NCBI GenBank assembly: GCA_035606695.1
Contig: DATNEW010000027.1
Location: 62,001 to 126,000 of the forward strand
Length of the DNA stretch: 64,000 bases
Direction of reading: 5' to 3'
DNA from: Gemmatimonadaceae bacterium
GTDB lineage: Bacteria; Gemmatimonadota; Gemmatimonadetes; Gemmatimonadales; Gemmatimonadaceae
In this document: piece after piece, positions 42,676 to 51,402 of the stretch
Position numbering within the stretch: the stretch's first letter is position 1
Layout: every line of letters begins with the position of its first letter
Position numbers and translations under genes: made by a program
The notes under the pieces: generated by a model
What the model saw: the letters and a program-made list of their open reading frames with translations, nothing else
What the model was told of the DNA's origin: nothing
Database searches by the model: none

Positions 42676-43479
42676 GTGCGTTTCCACGACAACTTTCTTC
42701 CGCGCTACGTTCGCGAAGCGCCGCTGCCGCTCGCCATCGAGCGGAGCATCGAGTGTGAGCTGTACACGCAGCTCTCGTTCGAGCGCCCGATCCTCGACGT
42801 CGGCTGCGGCGAAGGCCTCTTCGCGAAGATCCTGTTCGCGGAACCGATCGACACGGGCATCGACCCGAACGCGCGCGAGCTCGAGCGGGCGCGGGAGCTG
42901 GGCGCGTACAATGAATTGATCGAATGCTACGGCAACGCGATTCCGAAAGCGGATGCGACGTACCGCACCGTGTTTTCGAACAGCGTGTTGGAGCACATTC
43001 CGGATCTCGAACCGGTGCTGCGCGAAGTGTATCGCGTGCTGGCGCCGGGCGGACGGTTCTACTTCACGGTGCCCTCGCACCGATTCGACCAGTACACGGT
43101 CGGCAACCAGGTGCTGAGTGGCGTCGGGCTGCGCGGATTGGCGGCGCGCTTTCGCGCGTTCTATGACCGCTTCTGGGCGCACTATCACTACTACACCCTG
43201 GACGGGTGGCAGGCGCTCGCCCGCAAGTGCGGATTCGAGGTCGTCGAGTCGTTCACGTATGATCCGAAACGCGTGTGCCTGATGAACGACGCGCTCGTGC
43301 CGTTCAGCCTCCCGGCGATGATCGCGAAGAAGCTCACCAACCGGTGGGTGCTGGTGCCGTGGCTGCATCGGCTGCTGGTCGCGCCGATGACGAGCGTCGC
43401 CCAGCGCGCGATGAGTGACGCCGCGCGGACGGATGACGGCGGGCTCGTGTTCATGTCGCTCGTGAAGAAGTCCGGATGA
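42676..43479 (+). CDS. SAM-dependent methyltransferase (class I)
   Basis: The protein has 267 residues from a GTG. ILDVGCGEGLFAKILF is motif I of the class I SAM fold, with TVFSNSVLEHIPDLEPVLRE and VLAPGGRFYFTVPSHRFDQ as motifs II-III of Methyltransf_11. The C-terminal part is hydrophobic and basic (LPAMIAKKLTNRWVLVPWLH), so it may touch the membrane. It probably methylates a sugar hydroxyl or a lipid-linked glycan. The next gene, a dolichol-phosphate mannose synthase-like GT2, overlaps by ATGA. Confidence 0.8.
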   Translation: MRFHDNFLPRYVREAPLPLAIERSIECELYTQLSFERPILDVGCGEGLFAKILFAEPIDTGIDPNARELERARELGAYNELIECYGNAIPKADATYRTVFSNSVLEHIPDLEPVLREVYRVLAPGGRFYFTVPSHRFDQYTVGNQVLSGVGLRGLAARFRAFYDRFWAHYHYYTLDGWQALARKCGFEVVESFTYDPKRVCLMNDALVPFSLPAMIAKKLTNRWVLVPWLHRLLVAPMTSVAQRAMSDAARTDDGGLVFMSLVKKSG

Positions 43480-44216
43480 AGAAAGTCTCCGTAATTCTTC
43501 CGACGTACAACGAGAGCGGAAACATCGTACGCCTGATCGGCCGGATCATCGAGAACGTTCCGGCGGCTTTGAGCTACGAGATCGTCGTGGCCGACGACAA
43601 CAGTCCCGACGGCACCTACGATCTCGTGCGCGAGACGTTCGGCGATGATTCGGCGGTGATCGCCATCAAACGCACGAAGGACCGCGGACTCGCGGCCTCG
43701 ATTCGCACCGGCATCGAGGCGTCGTCGGGCGATCAGGTGATCGTGATGGACACCGACTTCACGCACGATCCCGACGAGATCCCGCGCTTGCTGCACGTCG
43801 CGGAGGTGTACGACGTTGTGAGCGGCTCACGGTTCTGTCCCGGTGGCAACATGCAGGACGTGGGACACTATCTCGCGAGCATGGCGTACAACGTCTATCT
43901 GCGCCTGCTGCTGCGCACGCAGATTCAGGATAACATGGGCGGCTACTTCACCATGAGCCGCGAGAAGCTCAACCAGCTGCCGTTCGACTCCATCTTCTTC
44001 GGTTACGGCGACTACTTCTTTCGGCTGCTGCACTTCGCGCAGAAAGCGGGAATGAGTGTCGTCGAGATTCCCGCGATCTACCGCGCGCGGACCGCGGGCA
44101 CGAGCAAGTCGAGCTTCCTGCGGATGTTGTTCACGTACACCCGCTCGGCGCTGCAGCTTCGGCGCATGAGCAAGCGCGCCGACGCCGTCGGGCTGATCAA
44201 AGCACGCCAGGGCTGA
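43476..44216 (+). CDS. Glycosyltransferase family 2, polyprenol-phosphate sugar synthase-like
   Basis: The protein has 246 residues. KKVSVILPTYNESGNIVRLI, VVADDNSPDGTYDLV and VIVMDTDFTHDPDEIPRLL define a Dpm1-type GT2, with a soluble form lacking C-terminal membrane helices. Such enzymes load a sugar on polyprenyl phosphate for later use by a membrane GT-C enzyme. The next gene encodes a large polytopic membrane protein that could be that GT-C partner. The pairing is inferred from adjacency. Confidence 0.85.
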   Translation: MKKVSVILPTYNESGNIVRLIGRIIENVPAALSYEIVVADDNSPDGTYDLVRETFGDDSAVIAIKRTKDRGLAASIRTGIEASSGDQVIVMDTDFTHDPDEIPRLLHVAEVYDVVSGSRFCPGGNMQDVGHYLASMAYNVYLRLLLRTQIQDNMGGYFTMSREKLNQLPFDSIFFGYGDYFFRLLHFAQKAGMSVVEIPAIYRARTAGTSKSSFLRMLFTYTRSALQLRRMSKRADAVGLIKARQG

Positions 44217-44224
44217 GCGTACCG

Positions 44225-46243
44225 GTGCGCGCCGTACTCCTGCTCGATCCCGGCGTTCCGCTCGACTGGGTGCCGGCGGCGGCCAAGACGGCGGTGCCCG
44301 ACGCCAGTGCAACCACGCTTCCGATTCACGAGCTCCGCGCGCTGCGGCGGTCGTCGGACGGGAGCGGTGAGTTGGCCCTCGACCGCTACGATCTGATACT
44401 CCTGCCGTTCCGCTTGCGGCTGCTCACGCATCCGCGGTATTGGCGAGGACTGCTGTTCGTCGGCGGCAAAGGTCGAGCGGATCGCCGCCTGCTGGATCCC
44501 GCGGGCAATCTGCTCACGGCGCGCGCGCTCGCGGCGAACATTTTCTGGCCGCTGATTCAGCCGCTCCTCGCCCTCGGCAACCTCGTGCTCCTGCCTTGGT
44601 ACACGGTCACGCAGGTCGTTGGCCGATTCGCGCTGGCTCGCGAAGACCGCGACGACGAGTTCGTCGGTTTTGGCGCGGGCAAGGGCTCGGGTGGCCTCGT
44701 CTACTGGAATGCCTTGGCGCGTCAGGCGCGCCGCGCGGGGCCGTTCGGCATCGCGCATGAGAGCCACTATGGCGCGCCGCTCTCCGTACACAGCTGGCCG
44801 CTCGCGCTGATTGCGCTCGAACGCCTTGGGTTTCGACGGCTCGTCGGACTATCGGCGCTGCTCGTCGTCGCCGCACTCGTATGGTTGAGCCGAGCGAGCG
44901 GACATCCGGCGACGGCGTGGCTTGCGCCGATCGTGCTGCTATCACCCTATGCGTTGTTCAATGTGTCGGTCGCGACGTGGGAAGTGCTCGCCTGGGGGTT
45001 CGTGGGGTTGGCGCAAACCGCGTTCATAGTGGGACATCCGATCGCCGCCGGCGTGTTGATCGGCGCCGCGGTCACCGCGCATCCAGGCACGGCGGCACTT
45101 GGTGCCGTTGCTGTTGCGGCACTCGTCACGGGCGGATTCGGCTCACTGCCTGCGCTCATCGCGTTCGGCCTCGCGGTGGCGGTCGCGTCGTCGTGGTTTG
45201 TCGTTCCGTATTGGCGATCGCGCGATCGTCTCGGACGTGGACCGATGATCAACGCCGTGTGGGAGTACTCGTACCGGTGGACACGGCCGCGCGCGTACCA
45301 GGGAGTGTTGTACTTTCTGTTCGCCGTGGCGACGATCGTATTTGGCGGATGGACGTTCGCGCCGTTCGTGATGCTGCCCCTCGCCGCGCTCTGGTACAAC
45401 GTCAAGCGCAACTGGGTGTTCTCGGCATATACCGTGAACAACTTCATGCTGCTGACGGGCGCGCTCGCGCTGGTGCTGCATCCGGCGATTCTACCGATCG
45501 TGCTGTATCTGCTGGTCGTGTTCTCGAGTGGCGACATCATCTGGCCCAACGCGAATGCGCGATGGGGTTTCGATCTCACCCCCGTGAAACTCGGCGACGC
45601 CAGGACGCGCATACGCTCGGCATTCGCCACGCTGTCCTCCGGACGCACGGCGTTCGAACTGGGGCGGCGCGATCACAAGTGGAACGACCTCGCGGCGATC
45701 TCCTACGTGCTTGCCGACACGGGCCGCGAGCTGCTGAACACCGCATACGTCGAGATCGGCGACCACGCGCTGTATGAGAAGTACGCCCGACACTTTCACG
45801 CTGAAGCCACCGCGGAGGAGGTGCGTGCGGCCTGCGTTGGAACGGGCACTCGATACGTCGTGGCATTCACCGACGAGTTCGCGGCGCTGCTGCAGCAGTG
45901 TGGCGCCACAATGCGCGCGCACGTCGATGACCTTTCCCTTTCTCCCGAGCCAGCAATGCCGCCAACGCGGTTTAGCATATTCGAAATGCCGTGGGCGACG
46001 AGTCTGGTCGAACCGCCCGCATCGCTCGAGCAGAGCAGGAATCGCATGCGGTTCGCCGCTCGGGCGGGCGAGAGCTACCTGCTCAAATACACCGCGTTCC
46101 GCGGATGGCGCGCGACGCAAGGCGGAAAACCGCTTCCAATCGGGGACGCGAAGCCGGGCATGCTCATTCGCGCGCCCGAGAACGGCGACGTCGAGTTGCG
46201 ATACTCGTATCGCAACTACTTCCGGCCCGAGGTGCGCGCATGA
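44225..46243 (+). CDS. Large polytopic membrane protein, possible GT-C transferase (YfhO-like C-terminus)
   Basis: The protein has 672 residues from a GTG. About ten membrane helices follow an N-terminal soluble stretch, for example LVGLSALLVVAALVWLS, GVLIGAAVTAHPGTAALGAV and FMLLTGALALVLHPAI. The last 200 residues are soluble, with a closing beta-sandwich containing YLLKYTAFRGWRATQGGK and ELRYSYRNYF that resembles the C-terminal domain of YfhO-type proteins. Polyprenol-dependent GT-C glycosyltransferases have this layout. No catalytic Asp/Glu motif can be assigned with certainty. Function is unproven. Confidence 0.6.
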   Translation: MRAVLLLDPGVPLDWVPAAAKTAVPDASATTLPIHELRALRRSSDGSGELALDRYDLILLPFRLRLLTHPRYWRGLLFVGGKGRADRRLLDPAGNLLTARALAANIFWPLIQPLLALGNLVLLPWYTVTQVVGRFALAREDRDDEFVGFGAGKGSGGLVYWNALARQARRAGPFGIAHESHYGAPLSVHSWPLALIALERLGFRRLVGLSALLVVAALVWLSRASGHPATAWLAPIVLLSPYALFNVSVATWEVLAWGFVGLAQTAFIVGHPIAAGVLIGAAVTAHPGTAALGAVAVAALVTGGFGSLPALIAFGLAVAVASSWFVVPYWRSRDRLGRGPMINAVWEYSYRWTRPRAYQGVLYFLFAVATIVFGGWTFAPFVMLPLAALWYNVKRNWVFSAYTVNNFMLLTGALALVLHPAILPIVLYLLVVFSSGDIIWPNANARWGFDLTPVKLGDARTRIRSAFATLSSGRTAFELGRRDHKWNDLAAISYVLADTGRELLNTAYVEIGDHALYEKYARHFHAEATAEEVRAACVGTGTRYVVAFTDEFAALLQQCGATMRAHVDDLSLSPEPAMPPTRFSIFEMPWATSLVEPPASLEQSRNRMRFAARAGESYLLKYTAFRGWRATQGGKPLPIGDAKPGMLIRAPENGDVELRYSYRNYFRPEVRA

Positions 46244-47232
46244 GCGCGTCGTCACGCAATCCGGACGACGTCACCCGCGTCGCGATCATCGGCGCCGGAG
46301 GAATGGCGCGCGAGCACGCACGCGCATTCCGGGCAGTTCCGGGCGTCCAAGTCGCGGGCATCTTCGGCCGCACGCACGCTCGCGCCGAATCGCTCGCGGC
46401 GGAATTCGGCATTCCGTCGATCTGTGATTCCGTCGCCGAGTTATATGAGAAGACTCACGCGCGCCTCGTCGTGGTCGCGGTGTCGGAGCTTTCGACGCGC
46501 GGCATCGTCGATGAGGCGCGACAGTTTCCCTGGACGTTGCTGCTGGAGAAGCCGCCCGGCTACGACCTCGCGGATGCCGAGGCAATCCGCGCCGCGCTTG
46601 CCGCGAGCGGGCGGCGCGCGTTCGTGGGGATGAATCGCCGTTTCTACGGCAGTACGCGCGCGGTTACCGACGACCTGAATCACATCGACGGACCGCGGCT
46701 GATCGCGGTGCGCGATCAGGAAGATCCGGAAGAAGCGCGCGCGGCCGGCCGTCCCGAACAGGTCGTGGCCAATTGGATGTACGCGAACTCCATTCATCTC
46801 ATCGACTTCTTCCGGTTTCTCGGCCGCGGAACGATAGAGCGAGTGGAACCCGTCGTTCCATACGATCCGGCCGCGCCACGCTTCGTCATTTCGACGATCA
46901 CCTACAGCTCGGGCGACGTCGGACTTTACGAGGGCATTTGGAACGCGCCATCGCCGTGGGTCGTGTCGGTGACGACCGCGCAGAAGCGCTGGGAGTTGCG
47001 GCCGATTGAAACGGCACAATTCCAATTGCGCGGCGAGCGAAGACTCACCCCGGTCGCGGCGACGGCGTGGGACACGGACTTCAAGGCGGGGTTTCGCATG
47101 CAAGCGGAACAGGCCGTGCGCGCCGCGCGCGGCGAGCCGTCTGAATCCATCACGCTCGACGATGCGCTGCTGACCATGCGGCTCATCGCGCGCATCTTCG
47201 CCCAGACGCCGAGCGACGCACGGCTCGAGTGA
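46240..47232 (+). CDS. Gfo/Idh/MocA-family oxidoreductase
   Basis: The protein has 330 residues; ATGA overlap. VAIIGAGGMAREHARAFRAV is the nucleotide loop, and TLLLEKPPGYDLADAEAIRA has the intact E-K-P. GMNRRFYGSTRAVTDDL and NSIHLIDFFRFLGRG follow the family pattern, the latter with the usual catalytic His. It is the third member of this family in the operon and is coupled to a GT-B-like gene downstream (GTGA). Possible roles include UDP-sugar 3-dehydrogenase as in ManNAc3NAc-acid pathways, but no partner 6-dehydrogenase is seen here. Confidence 0.8.
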   Translation: MSASSRNPDDVTRVAIIGAGGMAREHARAFRAVPGVQVAGIFGRTHARAESLAAEFGIPSICDSVAELYEKTHARLVVVAVSELSTRGIVDEARQFPWTLLLEKPPGYDLADAEAIRAALAASGRRAFVGMNRRFYGSTRAVTDDLNHIDGPRLIAVRDQEDPEEARAAGRPEQVVANWMYANSIHLIDFFRFLGRGTIERVEPVVPYDPAAPRFVISTITYSSGDVGLYEGIWNAPSPWVVSVTTAQKRWELRPIETAQFQLRGERRLTPVAATAWDTDFKAGFRMQAEQAVRAARGEPSESITLDDALLTMRLIARIFAQTPSDARLE

Positions 47233-48695
47233 GCGCGAAGCAGGGCGCCAGGTCGCTCACGACCGAGATCTACGAGCGCGTCTGCGACGTCGAGCGACGG
47301 CACGACCTGCTGCAGTACGAGGTCGATGGCTGGTGTGTCTGGCCGCTGTTCCGGCTCGGCGCGTGTTACGCGCTGAATCCTGCCATCCCGGGTAACGGAT
47401 CACGGGCGAGCACGAGGAGCGCGCGTGTCGTCGGCGCGGCGCTTCGCCAACTGCCGGCGCTCGCGACGATCCCGCGCGCCGAGCATCTCATCAAGACGTA
47501 CGCGTCCGGACTTCGCGAGCAAGTCGGTGCACGCTTCAAAGATGTCTGGTTCGACGAGCTGATCGCGTCGCTCGACGCGTGTTACAAGATGCAGATGGAC
47601 GACAATCCGGCCTTCGCGCCGCGCGTGCGATCCGCGCTCGTTCCGCCCAACTTGCGCACGAACTGGATTTCGGTGGTCGCCAACCAGCTCGCGCGGCGCT
47701 GGGTCGCGAACGCCCCGCGCATTGCGCGTGACTCGGCCGCGCTCAGTCGTGTGATGATCTCCGAACTGGGACTCGCATCGCACGCGCCGGCCATGATGGA
47801 ACGCGTCTTTCGCGTGTTCTATTGGGAACGACGCATCAACGGCTGGCTGCTCGACCGGCTGCGGCCGCGCGATGTGATCACGGCGGATTTCGGCGAGTAT
47901 GCGCTCGTCTCCGCAGCGCGCGATCGCTCGATCCCCACGCTCGAGCTGCAGCACGGCATGGTCACGCCCGAACACGGCGCCTATTCATGGACCGACTACG
48001 CGCTGCCCTATCGCGACCGCATTCCGCTGGCCGACAAATTTCTGGCGTGGGGCGACTACTGGCGCGAGTTGATCGACCGTTCCGGATTCTGGGGCGAACG
48101 CGCCGTCTCGGTTGGCAGTCCGCGCATCGATGAGTACCGAACGCGGCCGGCCGCGAAGGGTAACACGCCCGGAGTGAGCATTCTCGTCACGACGGAAGGC
48201 ATCGAGCGCGACGCGCTGGCGGCATTCCTCGCGCGCTTCATGGCGATCGCCCGCGGTACTTGCGATTGCAGTCTGATGGTGAAGCTCCACCCGCTCGGCG
48301 ACCTCGACAAAGCGCCGTATCTCGAGGTGCTCGGGCAGTTCCCCAACGTCGCCGTCGAGCTCGGGAGCGAGGGTTCGTCCACCTTCGAGCTGCTGGCGCG
48401 CGCCGACCTGCACGCGAGCATCTCGTCCGCCGTGCATTTCGAGTCGCTTGGGCTCGGGGTGCCGACCGTCATCCTCGGCATGGATCGGCACGAGATCATG
48501 CTGCCGCTCTACGAGGCCGGCCATGCGGCGCTCGTGACCGAGCCCTCGGAATTGCTGGAGGTGGCGCGGCACATCGACGAGCATCCGGTGCCGGACACGA
48601 TCGCCGATTTTTACTTCAGGCCGGACGCCGTCGCCAACATCCGGCGAGAGCTGCCGCATTACCTTCCGCAGATGCGGCGGAGCGCGAGAACATGA
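47229..48695 (+). CDS. GT-B-like surface carbohydrate protein (unknown activity)
   Basis: The protein has 488 residues from a GTG overlapping the previous stop. The second half has the layout of capsule or sialyltransferase-like GT-B proteins: TLELQHGMVTPEHGAYSWTD, FLAWGDYWRELIDRS, SLMVKLHPLGDLDKAPYLEV and STFELLARADLHASISSAVH. The HP motif and the Ser/Thr-rich end are shared in general form with the gene at 31067. The N-terminal half has no recognisable signature. It may be a nonulosonic-acid transferase or kinase-like modifier; this is inference from context. Confidence 0.6.
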   Translation: MSAKQGARSLTTEIYERVCDVERRHDLLQYEVDGWCVWPLFRLGACYALNPAIPGNGSRASTRSARVVGAALRQLPALATIPRAEHLIKTYASGLREQVGARFKDVWFDELIASLDACYKMQMDDNPAFAPRVRSALVPPNLRTNWISVVANQLARRWVANAPRIARDSAALSRVMISELGLASHAPAMMERVFRVFYWERRINGWLLDRLRPRDVITADFGEYALVSAARDRSIPTLELQHGMVTPEHGAYSWTDYALPYRDRIPLADKFLAWGDYWRELIDRSGFWGERAVSVGSPRIDEYRTRPAAKGNTPGVSILVTTEGIERDALAAFLARFMAIARGTCDCSLMVKLHPLGDLDKAPYLEVLGQFPNVAVELGSEGSSTFELLARADLHASISSAVHFESLGLGVPTVILGMDRHEIMLPLYEAGHAALVTEPSELLEVARHIDEHPVPDTIADFYFRPDAVANIRRELPHYLPQMRRSART

Positions 48696-49324
48696 TCGTC
48701 ATCGTCGACTATGGCGTCGGGAATTTGCGCTCGATCGCGAACATGTTTCGCAAGATCGGACACGCGGCCGAAATCTCCTCGGATCCCGAGACGATCGAGC
48801 GGGCGACCAAGCTCGTCTTGCCGGGCGTCGGCGCGTTCGACCACGGCATGATCGAGCTGACGAAGCGCGGCCTGCTGCCTGTGCTCAATCGAAAGGTCCT
48901 CGACGAAGGGACGCCGGTCATCGGCCTGTGCTTGGGCATGCAGCTTCTGGCGCGATCCAGCGAAGAAGGCTCGGTGCCCGGACTCGGCTGGATCGATGCG
49001 GAGGTCGTGCGCCTTGCGCTCCCGCCCGGTTCGCCGCTCAAAGTCCCTCATATGGGCTGGAATCAGGTCCGGGCCGTTCGGCCGCATCCGCTGCTTCAGG
49101 ATTCGACGGACGAGACACGCTTTTACTTCGTCCATTCCTATCACCTGCGATGCGCCGACGACTCGGCCGTCATCGGGACGACCGAATACGGGTACGAGTT
49201 CCCGTCGGTGGTGGGGCAGGGGAACGTCATGGGCGTTCAATTCCATCCCGAAAAAAGCCATCGATTCGGTATGCGGCTGCTGACGAGCTTTGCCGCCGGA
49301 GCGCCGCTGCCAGCCGGTCGATAG
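48692..49324 (+). CDS. hisH: HisH-type glutaminase subunit for sugar amidination
   Basis: The protein has 210 residues with ATGA overlap. It is a class I glutamine amidotransferase with IVIVDYGVGNLRSIANMF, nucleophile Cys80 in VIGLCLGMQLL, and His185/Glu187 in GVQFHPEKS. In O-antigen loci such as Pseudomonas wbp, HisH and HisF paralogues supply ammonia to the WbpG amidotransferase, turning an N-acetyl into an N-acetimidoyl group. The order here, HisH then WbpG-like then HisF, supports that use. No other histidine genes are near. Confidence 0.88.
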   Translation: MIVIVDYGVGNLRSIANMFRKIGHAAEISSDPETIERATKLVLPGVGAFDHGMIELTKRGLLPVLNRKVLDEGTPVIGLCLGMQLLARSSEEGSVPGLGWIDAEVVRLALPPGSPLKVPHMGWNQVRAVRPHPLLQDSTDETRFYFVHSYHLRCADDSAVIGTTEYGYEFPSVVGQGNVMGVQFHPEKSHRFGMRLLTSFAAGAPLPAGR

Positions 49325-49418
49325 GCTGGGCGGAACGGCCCTCGCCCCTACGGGGTTCAGCCGCTAAGTTGTTTATTTTAGGGCACCTGAGGGTGCCGCG
49401 CCCCGTATTAATCCATTG
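49325..49418 (+). other. 94-bp gap with a short hairpin inside the tightly packed operon
   Basis: Most genes in this operon overlap, but here 94 bases separate hisH from the amidotransferase gene. The gap has an AT-rich tract (ttgtttatttta, about 49370-49381) and a 6-bp hairpin ggcacc-tgag-ggtgcc (49382-49397). It could be an internal promoter plus leader hairpin, or a pause site. No T-run follows, so it is not a standard terminator. Confidence 0.3.
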
Positions 49419-50612
49419 ATGTCCGAGCACTCCTTCCAGCCCCCGGCGAGCGCGGCCGACGCCGCTGAAACGCGTCCATATCGGCAGTGCAGCGTGTCCG
49501 TTCTGGACACGCTCGACGACCCAAACATGCTCTTCGACGAGCAGGGTCGCTGCCATTACTACCACGACTACATGCGGGCCGAGCGCGCGTATGTGCGCAC
49601 GGGAGAGGCGGGCCGTCGCGAGCTCGAGCAGATGGTCGACCGCGTCAAGCAGGACGGGCGCAAGCTCCCGTACGACTGCATCATCGGAGTGAGCGGCGGC
49701 GTCGACAGCACGTACCTGGCCTATCTCGTCAAGCAGCTCGGGCTGCGACCGCTGGCCGTGCATTTCGACAACGGTTGGAACTCCGAGCTCGCGGTCACGA
49801 ACGTCGAGAATATCGTCAACCGCTTGGGAATCGACCTGTTCACCTACGTGGTGAACTGGGAGGAATTCCGCGACCTTCAGCTCGCCTATCTGCGAGCCTC
49901 GGTGGTGGACATCGAGGTCGTGAGCGACCACGCGATCATGGCGACCATGTGGCGCACAGCGGCGAAACACGGCGTGCGACACATTCTGAGCGGCACCAAC
50001 ATCGTGACGGAGCACGTGCTTCCGCCGCATTGGATTTACAACAAGTCTGACCATGTGAATCTGCGCGCCATTCACAAGGCGTTCGGCCGCGTGCCGCTCG
50101 ACACGTATCCCCTGGTCGATTGGCGGGTGAAGCGGTACATGCACGGTGTGCGCGGCATCCGCACGCGCGAGCCGCTGAATCTCGTTCCGTACGACAAGGC
50201 GGAGATCAAGCGCGTCATCACCAGCGAGCTTGGGTGGCGCGACTACGGCGGCAAGCATTACGAGTCGATCTGGACGCGCTTCTACCAGGGGTACATTCTG
50301 CCGACGAAGTTCGGCATCGACAAGCGAAAGGCGCATCTGTCGAACCTCATCTTCTCGCGACAGATCACGAAGGAGCATGCGCTGGCGGAACTGGCAGAGC
50401 CCATGTACGAGCCGGCGCTGCTCCGGCAGGACATGGATTTCGTGCTGAAGAAGCTGGAACTGACGGCGGCGGAATTCGAGCGTATCATGCGCCTGCCGCC
50501 GCGCGCGCATCGCGAGTTCGATTACGAGCGTCCGATCTACGACGACTTTCCGGTGCTGCGTCCGTTCCGCGGCGCGATCGCCGGATTTCGCCGCCTGGTC
50601 AGCGCGTCGTAG
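49419..50612 (+). CDS. N-acetyl sugar amidotransferase (WbpG/PseA family)
   Basis: The protein has 397 residues from the ATG at 49419; a TTG sits three bases before. It is a PP-loop ATP pyrophosphatase with IIGVSGGVDSTYLAYLVK (SGGVDS at 92-97), then FDNGWNSELAVTNVENIV and HILSGTNIVTEHVLPPHW. The N-terminus normally carries two CxxC pairs; here only Cys24 (RQCSVS) and Cys45 (GRCHYY) remain. The enzyme adenylates an N-acetyl group and replaces oxygen with ammonia to give an acetamidino group. HisH and HisF homologues flank it. The acceptor may be the nonulosonic acid (as with PseA) or a hexosaminuronate (as with WbpG). Confidence 0.85.
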   Translation: MSEHSFQPPASAADAAETRPYRQCSVSVLDTLDDPNMLFDEQGRCHYYHDYMRAERAYVRTGEAGRRELEQMVDRVKQDGRKLPYDCIIGVSGGVDSTYLAYLVKQLGLRPLAVHFDNGWNSELAVTNVENIVNRLGIDLFTYVVNWEEFRDLQLAYLRASVVDIEVVSDHAIMATMWRTAAKHGVRHILSGTNIVTEHVLPPHWIYNKSDHVNLRAIHKAFGRVPLDTYPLVDWRVKRYMHGVRGIRTREPLNLVPYDKAEIKRVITSELGWRDYGGKHYESIWTRFYQGYILPTKFGIDKRKAHLSNLIFSRQITKEHALAELAEPMYEPALLRQDMDFVLKKLELTAAEFERIMRLPPRAHREFDYERPIYDDFPVLRPFRGAIAGFRRLVSAS

Positions 50613-50640
50613 TCGCGGCCGACGCGGTTCGAGTCGCGCG

Positions 50641-51402
50641 ATGTGGCGTACGCGAGTGATCCCCACGCTGCTGCTGCATCGCGGCGGTCTGGTGAAGACG
50701 GAGCGATTTCGCAAGCCGAAGTACGTGGGCGATCCGATCAACGCCGCGCGCATCTTCAACGAGAAGGAAGTCGATGAGCTGGTCGTGCTCGATATCGGCG
50801 CCACGGTCGAAGGGCGCGAACCGGACATGCGGCGCATCGAGGAGCTCGCGGGCGAGTGTTTCATGCCGCTGGCCTACGGCGGCGGCATTCGCACGCTCGA
50901 GCAAGTGGGGCGCATTCTCACCGTCGGGATCGAGAAAGTGGTGTTGAACAGCGTGCTCGCGTCCAATCCCGCCGTGGTGAGCGAAGCCTCGCGCATGGCC
51001 GGGAGCCAGAGCGTCGTCGTCTCGATCGATGCCCGCCGGCGCTGGTGGGGCGCATATCGCACCTACACGCGCGGTGGACGAACGTCGACGGGGCTGCACC
51101 CGGTCGAAGCCGCGAAGCGCGCGGAGGATTTGGGCGCCGGCGAAATTCTATTGACGTCAATAGATCGCGAAGGCACCTATCGCGGCTACGATCTCGAGCT
51201 CATCGCGGCGGTTTCGTCCGCGGTGACGATTCCCGTCGTGGCGTGCGGCGGCGCGCGACAGATCGACGATCTCGCCGCCGCCATCGGCGCCGGTGCCTCG
51301 GCCTCGGCGGCGGGAAGTCTCTTCGTGTTCAACGGGCCGCACCGCGCGGTGTTGATCAGCTTTCCCGATCCCGCGGTGCTCAAAGAGAAGCTCGCCTCGT
51401 GA
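50641..51402 (+). CDS. hisF: HisF-type ammonia-channel subunit for sugar amidination
   Basis: The protein has 253 residues and is a TIM barrel. VIPTLLLHRGGLVKT places Leu11 at the position of catalytic Asp11 of true HisF, whereas Asp130 (VVVSIDARR) is kept. GGGIRTLEQV, LLTSIDREGTYRGYD and VVACGGARQI phosphate loops are present. Loss of Asp11 is expected for HisF paralogues that only channel ammonia to a WbpG-type enzyme and do not make imidazole glycerol phosphate. Its stop overlaps the next glycosyltransferase start (GTGA). Confidence 0.88.
   Translation: MWRTRVIPTLLLHRGGLVKTERFRKPKYVGDPINAARIFNEKEVDELVVLDIGATVEGREPDMRRIEELAGECFMPLAYGGGIRTLEQVGRILTVGIEKVVLNSVLASNPAVVSEASRMAGSQSVVVSIDARRRWWGAYRTYTRGGRTSTGLHPVEAAKRAEDLGAGEILLTSIDREGTYRGYDLELIAAVSSAVTIPVVACGGARQIDDLAAAIGAGASASAAGSLFVFNGPHRAVLISFPDPAVLKEKLAS

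Noticed and set aside
48692-51402. hisH and hisF as histidine biosynthesis genes
   Set aside because: They flank a WbpG-type amidotransferase, no other his genes are near, and HisF has lost Asp11.
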